Of a stretch of DNA of 64,000 nt, positions 30,336 to 40,498 are shown one piece after another (position 1 is the stretch's first letter; each line of letters begins with the position of its first letter). The DNA lies in NCBI RefSeq assembly GCF_002804025.1, contig NZ_CP024969.1:682001-746000 (forward strand). Reading direction: 5' to 3'. Source of the stretch: Mesoplasma tabanidae (GTDB lineage Bacteria; Bacillota_I; Bacilli_A; Mycoplasmatales; Mycoplasmataceae). Both the position numbers and the translations under genes were made by a program. The notes beneath the pieces are model-generated. The model had not been told where the DNA came from. It saw nothing but the letters and a program-made list of their open reading frames with translations, and ran no database searches.

Positions 30336-32102
30336 ATGGAAAAGGAAAAAATAACTTCTACAAATCAAATTATTGAAAAAGAGGATTTTGAACCTTTTGT
30401 TTTTAAACAAAAAGAAGTTCAAAGAAAATACATTAAAACTGAATCTCCAACTAAAGTTTTTGCTTTAGGTGGACTTGAAGAAATTGGTAAAAACACTTAT
30501 TGTATAGAGCATGAAAATGAAATTATCATGATAGATGCTGGAGTTAAGTTTCCAGATGATTCAATGCTTGGAATTAACGCTGTTATTCCTGATTACTCAT
30601 ATTTAAAGGAAAATGAATCAAAAATTAAAGCATTATTTATTACTCATGGTCATGAAGACCATATAGGTGGAATACATTATTTAGTTAAACAAGTTAATAT
30701 ACCTGTTATTTATGCGCCTGAGTTAGCTGCTGCTTTAATTAGAGACAGATTAAAAGAACACAAATTGACAGATAAAACAATTGTTAAAGAATACGTTGCT
30801 GATGATATCTGAGCAACTAAAAATTTAAGAGTTAGTTATGCTGCATTAAACCACTCTATTCCTGATGCTTTTGGGATTTTAGTGGAAACTCCAAATGGAA
30901 ATATTTTTTCAACAGGAGATTATAAATTTGACTGATCACCTTTAGGTCATTTTGCTGAATTAAGTAAATTAGCAAGTATGGGTGATAAAGGAATTGAACT
31001 TTTAATGTCAGACTCAACTAACGCTGAAGTTGAAGGTTATACGCCTGGTGAAAAAGGAATTATTGAAAACATTGATAAACTTTTCTTAAAAGCTAAAGGT
31101 AGAATTTTTATTACAACTTTTGCTTCTAATGTTCACCGTATTCAACAAATTGTTGAGCTAGCTAATAAATACGATAAGAAAGTTGTTATTTTAGGTAGAT
31201 CAATTGAAAGAATTATCAAAATTATTCGTCAAATGGGGCATTTAAAAATTAATGACAAAATGTTTATTAAGGCTAATGACATAGAAAAACACCCAGCAAA
31301 CAAGATAATGATTATTTCAACAGGTAGTCAAGGTGAACCAATGGCTGCACTTTCAAGAATTGCTACAAATAGACATCAATCTATTTCAATTATTCCTGGA
31401 GATACTGTTATTTTCTCATCATCACCAATTCCTGGTAACAGAGCTGATGTTGAAATTTTAATTAATCGCTTAACAAGAATAGGTGCTAATGTTATTGAAT
31501 CTTCACCAAGCAATAGAATTCATACTTCTGGTCATGCTAGTCAAGAAGAGCAAAAATTATTGTTTACATTATTAAGACCTAACTATTTCATGCCAATGCA
31601 TGGTGAATTTAGAATGCTAAAAAAACATATTGAAACTGCTGAATCAGTTAACCTGAAACAAGGTAATGGATTTGTAATGGCTAATGGTGATCAATTAGAA
31701 TTATTACAAGGTAATGCTCAAATTGGAAAACGTGTAGATGCTGATGCTATTTATGTAGACGGTAAAGATATGACTGCACATGCTTCAAATATAATTAGAG
31801 AACGCGACATATTAAGTAAAGATGGTTTAATATCAGTTGTTGTTTCAATTGATTCTCAAACTAATAAATTATTATGTGCACCTAGAATTATTTCACGTGG
31901 AAGTTTTTATGTAAAAGATTCAGGAAATGTTATTAGTGAAGCTATCACAATTGTTACTGAGGCTATAAATGAAGTATTGAATTCTTCAAAGCCGACTTTT
32001 GGAGCAATTAAAAAAGCAATTAAACAATCACTTTCGCCTTATATTTTCAAAACTAAACGTAGAAATCCGCTAATTATTCCAGTTATATTAAACAAAAAAT
32101 AA
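30336..32102 (+). CDS. rnjA: Ribonuclease J (J1-like)
   Basis: A 588-residue metallo-beta-lactamase/beta-CASP nuclease with 5'-3' exonuclease and endonuclease activity, central to mRNA decay and rRNA maturation in Firmicutes. The metal site 'HGHEDHIGG' is the catalytic form (J1), unlike the altered motif of J2. Further signatures are '[14 protein letters not shown]', 'STGDYKFDW', 'LMSDSTNAE' and '[10 protein letters not shown]'. The first in-frame ATG (30324) overlaps the GGAGG; the next ATG (30336), 5 bases after it, is the better start. Confidence 0.93.
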
Positions 32103-32128
32103 AAGAACGATTTAAGCGTTCTTTTTTT
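32102..32128 (+). terminator. Terminator after RNase J
   Basis: AAAGAACG / CGTTCTTT, 8-bp stem with a 7-base loop, then T run. Confidence 0.85.
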
Positions 32129-32190
32129 AATATTTTCATTTTCGCAAAAAAAGAATATAATTATTTTAACCATGAAAGGAGATTATAATT

Positions 32191-33141
32191 ATGGCTATAA
32201 ATAGAAATTATGGGCGAAGCTATATTCCAAGAGGATTTATAAAGTTTGCTCAAATATTAGGAACAGCTGTAACTGCTCTTATATTAGTAATGACAATTTA
32301 CTTTTTTTCAAGCAGTGAATTCTTAGGATCAAATGACCCAAGTACTGTTACAATGAGTTCTTTAATAATTGGTATAGAAATTTATTTCTTATGAAAATCA
32401 ATTTATTCAGCTTATGTAATAATTAGTTATTTAAATTCTGCGTCTGATGAAGAAGTAATTGCTAATAGATACATACTTGCAGTATTAAGCGTTGGAGTAG
32501 GAGGAATCGTTACACCTTTTATCTTAACTTCAATGCCAAATATTGAAACTCAATCATCATTGAATCCAAGAGCTTTCTTAGCAAAGCACTTAGGTTTAAC
32601 AATGCTAATAGGGTTTACTTTATTCTTAGTATCATTCATTTCAATATCATTGGGTTCAGGGATTACATTTAACCAACTAATTGATACAACTACTAGTTAT
32701 GGTTTAATGGGATTTTTATCTATAACATTATCAATTGTTGGATTTTTAATTGGTGTATTAGGATTTGGATTATTTTCAAGAAGTAATGCTTCAGATTTAA
32801 TGAAAGAAAAAAACTTGCAAGGTTATCTAATGCAAGTTGTTGGTGTAATTTTTACAATTATTGCTACTTTAGAATTAGTATTCTTAATTATAATGGCAAT
32901 ATTTAGATTAATAGGTGTAATCTTCCAATCATTTAGCTACATGAATCGCTATGATGGATTCTTCAAAGTATTTGCAATATTCTTAGCATTCTCAAGAATA
33001 GGTCTTGAAATTTGATATGTTACATGAGTTGTTTCAATGTACTCAAAAATTATTTCTGGTCTTTGATCAAAAGAACAAGTTATTAGAATTAATAACTTTG
33101 AAAAAGTTGATGAAGCAAGAGTTCAACAACAAAACGCATAA
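32191..33141 (+). CDS. Membrane protein of unknown function
   Basis: A 316-residue protein with about seven hydrophobic helices and charged ends; the C-terminus ends in 'RVQQQNA'. No family recognised. AAAGGAGA precedes the start. A separate transcription unit between two terminators, with TATAAT-like AT-rich sequence upstream. Confidence 0.7.
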
Positions 33142-33168
33142 AAAACGGACTTTGTAATCCGTTTTTTT
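33141..33168 (+). terminator. Terminator after the 32191 gene
   Basis: AAAAACGGA / TCCGTTTTT, 9-bp stem with an 8-base loop, then T run. Confidence 0.85.
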
Positions 33169-33192
33169 CTTCAAATATAATCTAATAAATTA

Positions 33193-33400
33193 GCTTATTT
33201 ACCACAACCACAAATTCCAAATTTACTTTTAATTCTTTAGTTCAACACTATCATCAAGATATTTGCTTCTTTCTTCTTTTATTGACTTAGCAACATTCTG
33301 TCCCCTTTTATTGTCATTAAAATTGTATATCCTTGGTTTACTTTACTATTAATTTCTTATATACTAATTTTATTCATATTAAAAGCCTCAAATACTTTAT
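33193..33400 (-). pseudogene. Decayed small gene
   Basis: On the minus strand this stretch reads as gene-like peptides spread over different frames: 'EINSKVNQGYTILM', then 'YNFNDNKRGQNVAKSIKEER' and 'KYLDDSVELKN', and finally 'KSKFGICGCGK' before a TAA. The pieces follow one another in order but are separated by stops and frame changes. The last piece has a metal-binding-like CxC. I take this as a remnant of a protein gene that lost its frame. It lies just downstream of the zinc-ribbon gene. It could also be chance. Confidence 0.35.
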
Positions 33401-33413
33401 TTAATATTTTTCA

Positions 33414-33920
33414 TTATTTTAATTCTTTTTTTGCTTTTTTAAGAGCTGCATCATAAATTAGTTTTGCATCTTCATCAATAAAGTCATTGGCATGTTGACC
33501 ATCTTTAACAAATGACAATGCGTAAACATACCCAATAATGAAAGATAAAATACTTAAACACAGTAGAATACCAGCAATTACAAGTTGAGTAATTCCTTTG
33601 GATTTTTTTGCTAAATCAACAACAAGAATTTCTTTACCATTTTCTCATTTGTAACTTTCATAATCAACAACATTAATGATTCCTGGAATAAATAAAATAG
33701 ATGCTATTATCATACATATTAATGCTACTATTATTCATGGTCATAATTTCTTATTGATTATTTTGTGACATCCCATGTGACTTGTATATATTCTTCCACC
33801 AGTTGTTACAAAACCAAAATTTGAATTATTAGGTGTGTATACAGTTCCACTTGAAACTTGACCACTTCTACTTAGCTGATATGGTTTTATCGATAGCTTA
33901 CAATAATTACAATTTTTCAT
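33414..33920 (-). CDS. Small membrane protein with N-terminal zinc-ribbon-like Cys
   Basis: A 168-residue protein, invisible under the standard code because three UGA codons split it. It begins MKNCNYCKLS (CxxC) and continues to 'TSHMGCHKII', together giving a C4/C3H-like metal site. Two helices follow (about residues 62-82 and 109-131), then a charged C-terminal tail ending in KKAKKELK. AAGGAG precedes the start, and a TATAAT at 33939-33944 could be its -10. Function unknown. Confidence 0.75.
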
Positions 33921-33971
33921 CTTATCTCCTTTTACTTTATTATATTTTACAACTTTAATATATATTTTTTA

Positions 33972-33977
33972 TATAAT
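33972..33977 (+). promoter_or_regulatory. -10 element for the riboswitch-ribU transcript
   Basis: TATAAT 17 bases ahead of the riboswitch. The nearest -35-like TTTACA (33946-33951) is 20 bases away, longer than ideal. It diverges from the promoter of the zinc-ribbon gene. Confidence 0.45.
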
Positions 33978-33990
33978 AAGAATATAACAT

Positions 33991-34100
33991 TTTCGGGGCA
34001 AGGTGTAATTCCTTACCGATGGTAATAGTCCATGAACCTTAACAGGTTGATTCAGTGAAATTCTGAAACCGACGGTATAGTCCGGATGGTAGAAAATGTC
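33991..34100 (+). ncRNA. FMN riboswitch (RFN element)
   Basis: The conserved RFN blocks are present in order: CGGGGCAAGGTG at 33994-34005, ATTCC, ACCGATGGTAATAGTCCATG, then the P5/P6 part 'GTGAAATTCTGAAACCGACGG', 'AGTCCGGATGG' and AGAAAATG at 34091-34098. It binds flavin mononucleotide. The following hairpin with a T tract (34145-34170) means transcription attenuation: FMN present stops transcription before ribU. Confidence 0.95.
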
Positions 34101-34144
34101 AGCTAAGGTTAAACAATTTTTGTTTACATTTTTTGCTGTCCGTC

Positions 34145-34170
34145 CCGCTTCTTTAGTAAGCGGTTTTTTT
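34145..34170 (+). terminator. Attenuator of the FMN riboswitch
   Basis: CCGCTT / AAGCGG stem with a 7-base loop, followed by seven T, 45 bases after the aptamer and 20 bases before the gene. Confidence 0.85.
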
Positions 34171-34188
34171 ATTTCTAAGGGGTATACT

Positions 34189-34875
34189 ATGAACAAAAAA
34201 TATAAACTGTGAAATTATAAATATGATTTTGCTGAAATAAATTTCAAAAATTGAAAAGAAGTTTTTAGAGACACATTTAGACTTAACACAAGAAAAGTTG
34301 CTCTTTTATCAATGTTATTTACATTAGAAATATTAATGACTATAATATCAAAAGTTGTAATGGGAATAGCCATTCCAATGATAGCCGGAGTTTATACTAT
34401 TGAAATATCTTTTTTTATAATATTAGTAATCTATTTATGTTCTAATTACATATATGCCTCAATTTTGTCTATTGGTGCTATTTGATTTAGACTATTATTA
34501 GGTAGTGAACCTATTGGATTACTTTCAATGATGATTTCTGATATGACATTTTTAACTTTATTTGCGATAATTTTTTTTATTCTTAAAAAATTAATTCTTT
34601 TAAAAACGGAGTTTAAAAATCAAATAAAGATATTTATTTTTTTAGTTTGTTTAGCTGGACTAGTTTCAATGGTCGGATCAGGGTTTATTTCAATGATATG
34701 TAATGACAAATTTATTTTCAATATGTATTATCTTTCAAATGATGGCAGTGGTTATTGAGAAATGCTTTTATGAGTTGGTTTTGGAGTCACATTGGCAAAA
34801 TATATAATTAATATAATACTGTTTATTTCAACAATAAAAATATTATTTATTTTAATTAAACAATCAAGAGCATAA
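34189..34875 (+). CDS. ribU: Riboflavin carrier, RibU-like ECF S component
   Basis: A 228-residue membrane protein with about six helices: '[20 protein letters not shown]' and the following '[20 protein letters not shown]' resemble the RibU/ECF S-component pattern. The strongest argument is the FMN riboswitch directly ahead. It would import riboflavin together with the shared EcfA/EcfT module, which is not in this window. TAAGGGG precedes the start. Sequence identity to RibU is not strong enough by eye alone. Confidence 0.82.
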
Positions 34876-34904
34876 AAAAGCAGACACTTAAGTCTGTCTT
34901 TTTT
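34875..34904. terminator. Bidirectional terminator between ribU and pgk
   Basis: AAAAAG-CAGAC / GTCTG-T-CTTTTT stem with a 6-base loop. T tracts follow on both strands, so it can end the converging ribU and pgk transcripts. Confidence 0.75.
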
Positions 34905-34919
34905 ATTAAAATGAAAAAA

Positions 34920-36134
34920 TTATTTATTTTGGATAGCAGCTATCCCAGGTAATTCTTTACCTTCCATGTATTCTAATGAAGCTCCACCACCTGTAGAAAT
35001 TCATGAAAATTCATCTTTAAATCCTAACTTTATTGCTGCAGCTGCTGAGTCTCCTCCACCAATTAAAGTGAATCCTCCATCAGCTTTACGTTTAGCAGCA
35101 GCTTCACAAACAGCAACTGTACCAGCTTTAAAATTTTCAAATTCACTAACTCCCATTGGTCCATTTCAAACAACAGTTTTCGCATTTGCTAATACTTTTT
35201 CATACATTTCAATAGTTTTAGGTCCTATGTCTAATCCCATCATTCCTGTTGGAACATTTTCACCACATAATGTTGGAGTAACATCAGCGTATTCAGGAGC
35301 ACATAAGCTATCAACAGGTAACATTATTTTTCCATTAGCTTTTTCTAAATATTCCTTAGCTAATTCAACTTTATCAGCTTCTAATAATGAGTTACCAATT
35401 TCTAGCCCCATTGCTTTGTGGAATGTATAAGTCATACCTCCACCAATTAAAATTTTGTCAACTTTAGTCAATAAATTGTCAATAACACCGATTTTATCAG
35501 AAACTTTTGCTCCTCCTAAAATTGCAACAAAAGGTCTTTCAGGTGCATCAATTCCTTTTCCTAACATTTCAATTTCATTTTGTACTAAGAAACCTAATGC
35601 TGATTCAGAAATGTTTGAAGCAATACCAACGTTTGAAGCATGGGCACGGTGTGCTGTACCAAATGCATCATTGATAAATACATCTCCTAGACTTGCCCAG
35701 TATTTTCCTAGTTCTGGATTATTTTTTGATTCTGCTTTAACTACTTCACCATTTTTAACATCTTCAAAACGAGTATTTTCAAATAATAAAACTTGTCTCT
35801 CATTTAGAGCATTAATTGCTGATTCTAATTCAGCTCCTCTTGTTTGGTTAACAAAAACTACTGATTGTCCCAAAACTTCTTCTAATCTTTTTGCTACTGG
35901 AGCTAATGATTTAGTTATTTTATCATCTTCACTTTTAATTCTTGATAAGTGAGAAAATAAGATAACTTTTGCATCATTTGCAATTAAGTATTTAATTGTT
36001 GGCAATGCTGCTTGAATACGATTGTCATCAGTAATAACTCCATCTTTTAATGGAACATTAAAGTCAACACGAACTAAAACTTTTTTTCCTTTTACATTAA
36101 TATCTTTTAATGTTTTTTTCAAATTGTAATTCAT
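34920..36134 (-). CDS. pgk: Phosphoglycerate kinase
   Basis: A 404-residue glycolytic enzyme that makes ATP from 1,3-bisphosphoglycerate. '[19 protein letters not shown]' (about residues 19-37), 'SHLSR', '[12 protein letters not shown]' and the nucleotide-site 'GGGDSAAA' are hallmark. The open reading frame is split by a UGA (W in 'VVWNGPMG'). Full length. Lies between gapA and ribU and has its own promoter. Confidence 0.97.
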
Positions 36135-36158
36135 TCTATTCTCCTCTTTTTTCTTTAC

Positions 36159-36186
36159 ATTATATATTTTAACTCTTTTATATTAA
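36159..36186 (-). promoter_or_regulatory. Probable promoter of pgk
   Basis: Minus-strand TTAATA (36181-36186), 16-base spacer, TATAAT (36159-36164), 24 bases before the start. The -35 is weak. Confidence 0.5.
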
Positions 36187-36202
36187 TTATTAAATTAATA
36201 AC

Positions 36203-36227
36203 AAAAAAAATACCCTTTAGGGTATTT
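36203..36227 (-). terminator. Terminator after gapA
   Basis: AAATACCC / GGGTATTT stem with TTTA loop, then a T run on the minus strand. Confidence 0.85.
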
Positions 36228-36247
36228 AAATTTATTAATTCTAGGAA

Positions 36248-37261
<1,014 letters not shown>

Positions 37262-37314
37262 ATATTTTATCCTCTCTTGTAATATCTATACATTAATAAT
37301 TTTACACTCTTAAA

Positions 37315-37368
37315 TAAAAAAGAACAATTTTTTCAAAAAATTCTTTGAAAAAATTATGTTCTTTTTGA
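37315..37368 (-). terminator. Long hairpin terminator after dnaI
   Basis: On both arms the strings AAAAAGAACA...ATTTTTTC and GAAAAAATT..TGTTCTTTTT are nearly complementary, giving a stem of about 17 bp with a small bulge and a 12-base loop, followed by T on the minus strand. The dnaI stop codon lies in the stem. Confidence 0.75.
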
Positions 37369-38289
37369 GTGTTTTCCTGATAGTGTGAAAAATGTTGTTA
37401 AAGTTGTTATTCTTTCTTTTAATCTAGCTACTTTCATAAGTTCAATTTCTTTATTATTTTTACTTATATTGTAAATTTTATCTAATTCATATAGTGTAAA
37501 ATTTGAAGATATAAAAGTAAGTTTTTTCCTATTCATTCTATAGTTTAAAATGATATATCATAGATTGTCTCTTGTTCAACTTGAAACCATTTCACCAGCA
37601 AAATCATCAATAAATAAAATATCAGATTTTTTCATTTGATCAATATAAGGAATTGGTGAATTAGAATTTCTACTAAATTGTTCTTTACATTTTTCTATTA
37701 TGTCTGGTGCTGTACAAAAGAAAATTTTTGCTTCTCTTTTAGCTGCTTCATTAGCTAATGTTTTAAAAATTGTTGTTTTGCCAATACCAGGGTTACCATA
37801 TAAATATATTCCTTTTATATTTTTTCTATCTAGATTTTTTTTATCATCAATATAATTGACAATCAATTTTCCTGCGTTCTGAATTGTTAATTCTCTCTCT
37901 TCAATCTCTTCTTCACTAAAAAAATTTTCAGTTCTTAAATCTTCTAAATAATTTTTAATTGTTTTTGGAAATTGATCAACGCTAAAATCTTTGTATATAT
38001 AATTGTTTTTAATCGCTTGATTTTTATTTTCATATTCAAAATGAGCACAAGGTGTTGAACTTAAATAAAAATTTGAATTTTTAAAAGTCAAATCTAATTG
38101 CCTACCTCTAATTCTTTGTTTGCATTCTTTTAATGGCCCAATTGAACATTCAGTATAATCAGATACAAATTCAAATAAAATAATAAAATTTTCTTTCAAA
38201 ACATCATCTGTTATTTTATAAATTTCATTTTTACTATTTTCAATTAATTTTGCAATAACTTTATTATCTTTAAAAATTTGAATATCCAT
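37354..38289 (-). CDS. dnaI: Primosomal protein DnaI (helicase loader)
   Basis: A 311-residue AAA+ ATPase that loads the replicative helicase. The N-terminal domain has Cys at about 48, 56 and 81, fitting a zinc site. Walker A 'GNPGIGKTT' at residues 165-173, Walker B 'ILFIDD' near 222. 'SSWTRDNLWYIILNYRM' carries two UGA-encoded W. The start follows the dnaB stop by 7 bases. DnaB-DnaI operon as in Bacillus. Confidence 0.92.
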
Positions 38290-38296
38290 ATTTTAC

Positions 38297-39493
38297 CTAC
38301 CATTCTATATCAATGTTTTTTTCCATTACAAACTCACTTACTGGCTGATGTCTAGCATAAATTGAATTTTCTTTTGCTTCTTTTTCAATGTTCTTTTCAT
38401 GCCTTTTACTTACATTTTTTAAATACATATAAAGTTCCTTTGTTGTTGATATTTTTTTAGCTTTTAAACTTTCTACTATTTTAACAACATAGTTATAAAT
38501 AAACTTTTTATTGTTCTTTAAATATGAGTAACTTATTAAACAATTCAGTATACCATCTGATAAATTGTATTTTAATTTAAGAGAACTAATGATCTCAACT
38601 ACATTTTGATCAGCTTCTACTCCCATGCATTTATTGTAAAAATTTATTCATTCAGTTGAATTAAAACTATTAATAACATTTATATCATCATCTGATAAAT
38701 CAAGGCTAAAATTCTTTTTAATTAGTTCTTTTGATATTGCATTAAATTCTTTATTTAAATTAATTCAATCTATTTCATTAAATGTTTTTTTATAATTATT
38801 TATCATTAATTCAGCTATAAATTGTATGTCAAATTCTTTTTTTAATAATAAAGCATCTAAATTTGATTTTACACTTTCATTAATTTCAATTAACACACCT
38901 TTTCTAATCAATAAACCATTTAAATCAAATAAATTTAGTGATTGTTCACAAATATAAACTTCTTTTTTTGTTGTTTGCACAGCAGGTTCAATATCAATAA
39001 AATCAAGTTCATTTTCTTCGTTATTTTCAAACAAATCCTCTATTTCATAGTCTAAATCATCAATATTAAACTCTTTATTTTTAAATTGCAAATGAGCCAA
39101 CTCAAAATTTTCTTCACCAACTTTTTTTAATAACCATGTTCTTGTTGCATCATTTTCAAAAAATTGTTTAGGAGATAACGGCAAATTTAATACAATAGCC
39201 ATATTTCCACTTTTTTTAGATTTCAAACATTTAATCAATTTTAGTTTCGTCAACTTTCCTAAATTTTTCTTTAATTGTTTTTCTGATGAAGACGTTATTA
39301 GAGCAACCCTTTCTAACATAAACGGCGACGAATTAAGTTTTTTGCTTCAATTGCTCTCTAATATTAAAGTGTTGTATAAACCAATTGCTGAAGCTCCGAT
39401 AATAGGTTGGTATAGATTAAGTAAAACTTCATGATCAACTTTTGTTAATTCTTTAGACCAATGAATTGAATATTTCCTGTTTAAAATGTTCAT
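38297..39493 (-). CDS. dnaB: Replication initiation protein DnaB (DnaB/DnaD family)
   Basis: A 398-residue protein, similar in role to the Bacillus DnaB that, with DnaD and DnaI, loads helicase at origins and restart sites; not the hexameric helicase. The N-terminus reads 'WSKELTKVDHEVLLNLYQPIIG' followed by winged-helix segments. The acidic linker is followed by DDBH2-like helices near residues 330-370 ('TTKELYMYLKNVSKR'). It sits right upstream of dnaI, and GGAGG is 7 bases before the ATG. Divergent sequence, so context carries the call. Confidence 0.85.
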
Positions 39494-39595
39494 ACTATAC
39501 CTCCTTGATACAAATATAAATATAAAATAAAAAATATCAAAATTTTCAATAATTTTTATGGACTTTTTAAAGAAATTTTGTAGTGTTTATAAACT

Positions 39596-39623
39596 AAAAA
39601 AAAACCTATGTAAAACATAGATT
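39596..39623 (-). terminator. Terminator after mutM
   Basis: AACCTATGT / ACATAGATT stem (one G-T pair) with a 3-base loop, followed by about nine T on the minus strand. Confidence 0.8.
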
Positions 39624-39654
39624 AATTTTTAGTTTTCCACATATCAACAAGAAG

Positions 39655-40482
39655 CTATTGCTGACAAACTAAACAAAAATAAGTGCCTCGCCCTGCAACT
39701 TGTTTTTTAACTACTTTTGATCCACATTTATAGCATTCTTCATCTTTTCTCAAATGTACTTTTAATTCATGCTGAAATTGGCCTGTTTCACCATCTCCTG
39801 ATTTATAACTATGTATTGAAGTGCCTTTTAAAGCAATTGCTTTTTCTAAAATTTTATTAGAACAAATAATTATATTATTCAGTTCTTTATCAGATAAAGA
39901 TTTGGTTATTCTTTCTGGATGAATTCCAGCAGCAAATAAAATTTCATTTGCATAAATATTGCCGATACCACACAAAACACTTTGATCTAATATAAATGCT
40001 TTTATAACTGAATTGGACTTAATAGCTTTGTCTTTTAAATATTTTAATGGTGGTTCATTATTTAAAGGCTCTGGTCCCAATTTATCCATTCCACTTTTAT
40101 CCAAGTATTCATTCTTATTTCAAATTTCAATTGTACCAAACTTTCTTGAATCATAATATTTCAGGAATTCTCCATTAGATAATTCAAACTGTAATCTTAA
40201 ATGACTTTTATTATAAATATCAATTTCTTTCTTTGAAATACTTCACTTGCCTTCCATTCTTAAATGACTTATAATAATTTGTTCTGAGAGTTCAAACATT
40301 AAATACTTCCCATAATTTGATACACTTATTATTTTTTGATTAGATACTTTATTTAAAAAATCTTGAACACTATTTCTCCAAATCATTTTTTCAAAAAAAC
40401 ATTCTGCTTTCAAAATTGAAACACCTGCAACTTTTTTATTTAAAAATCTTGCAACAGATCGTACCTCTGGTAATTCTGGCAT
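39655..40482 (-). CDS. mutM: Formamidopyrimidine-DNA glycosylase
   Basis: A 275-residue base-excision repair enzyme for oxidised guanine. 'MPELPEVRSV' gives the catalytic Pro2 and Glu3, 'HLRMEGKW' the helix-two-turn-helix region, 'LCGIGNIYANEIL' the minor-groove loop, and the zinc finger is C-x2-C-x16-C-x2-C ('CYKCGSK...YFCLVC'). Follows polA by 16 bases, as in Bacillus. Confidence 0.96.
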
Positions 40483-40498
40483 CTAAATCACTCCTTTT

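Noticed and set aside
34966-35952. Two long plus-strand open frames
   Set aside because: Antisense shadows of pgk, with frames following the sense codon pattern.
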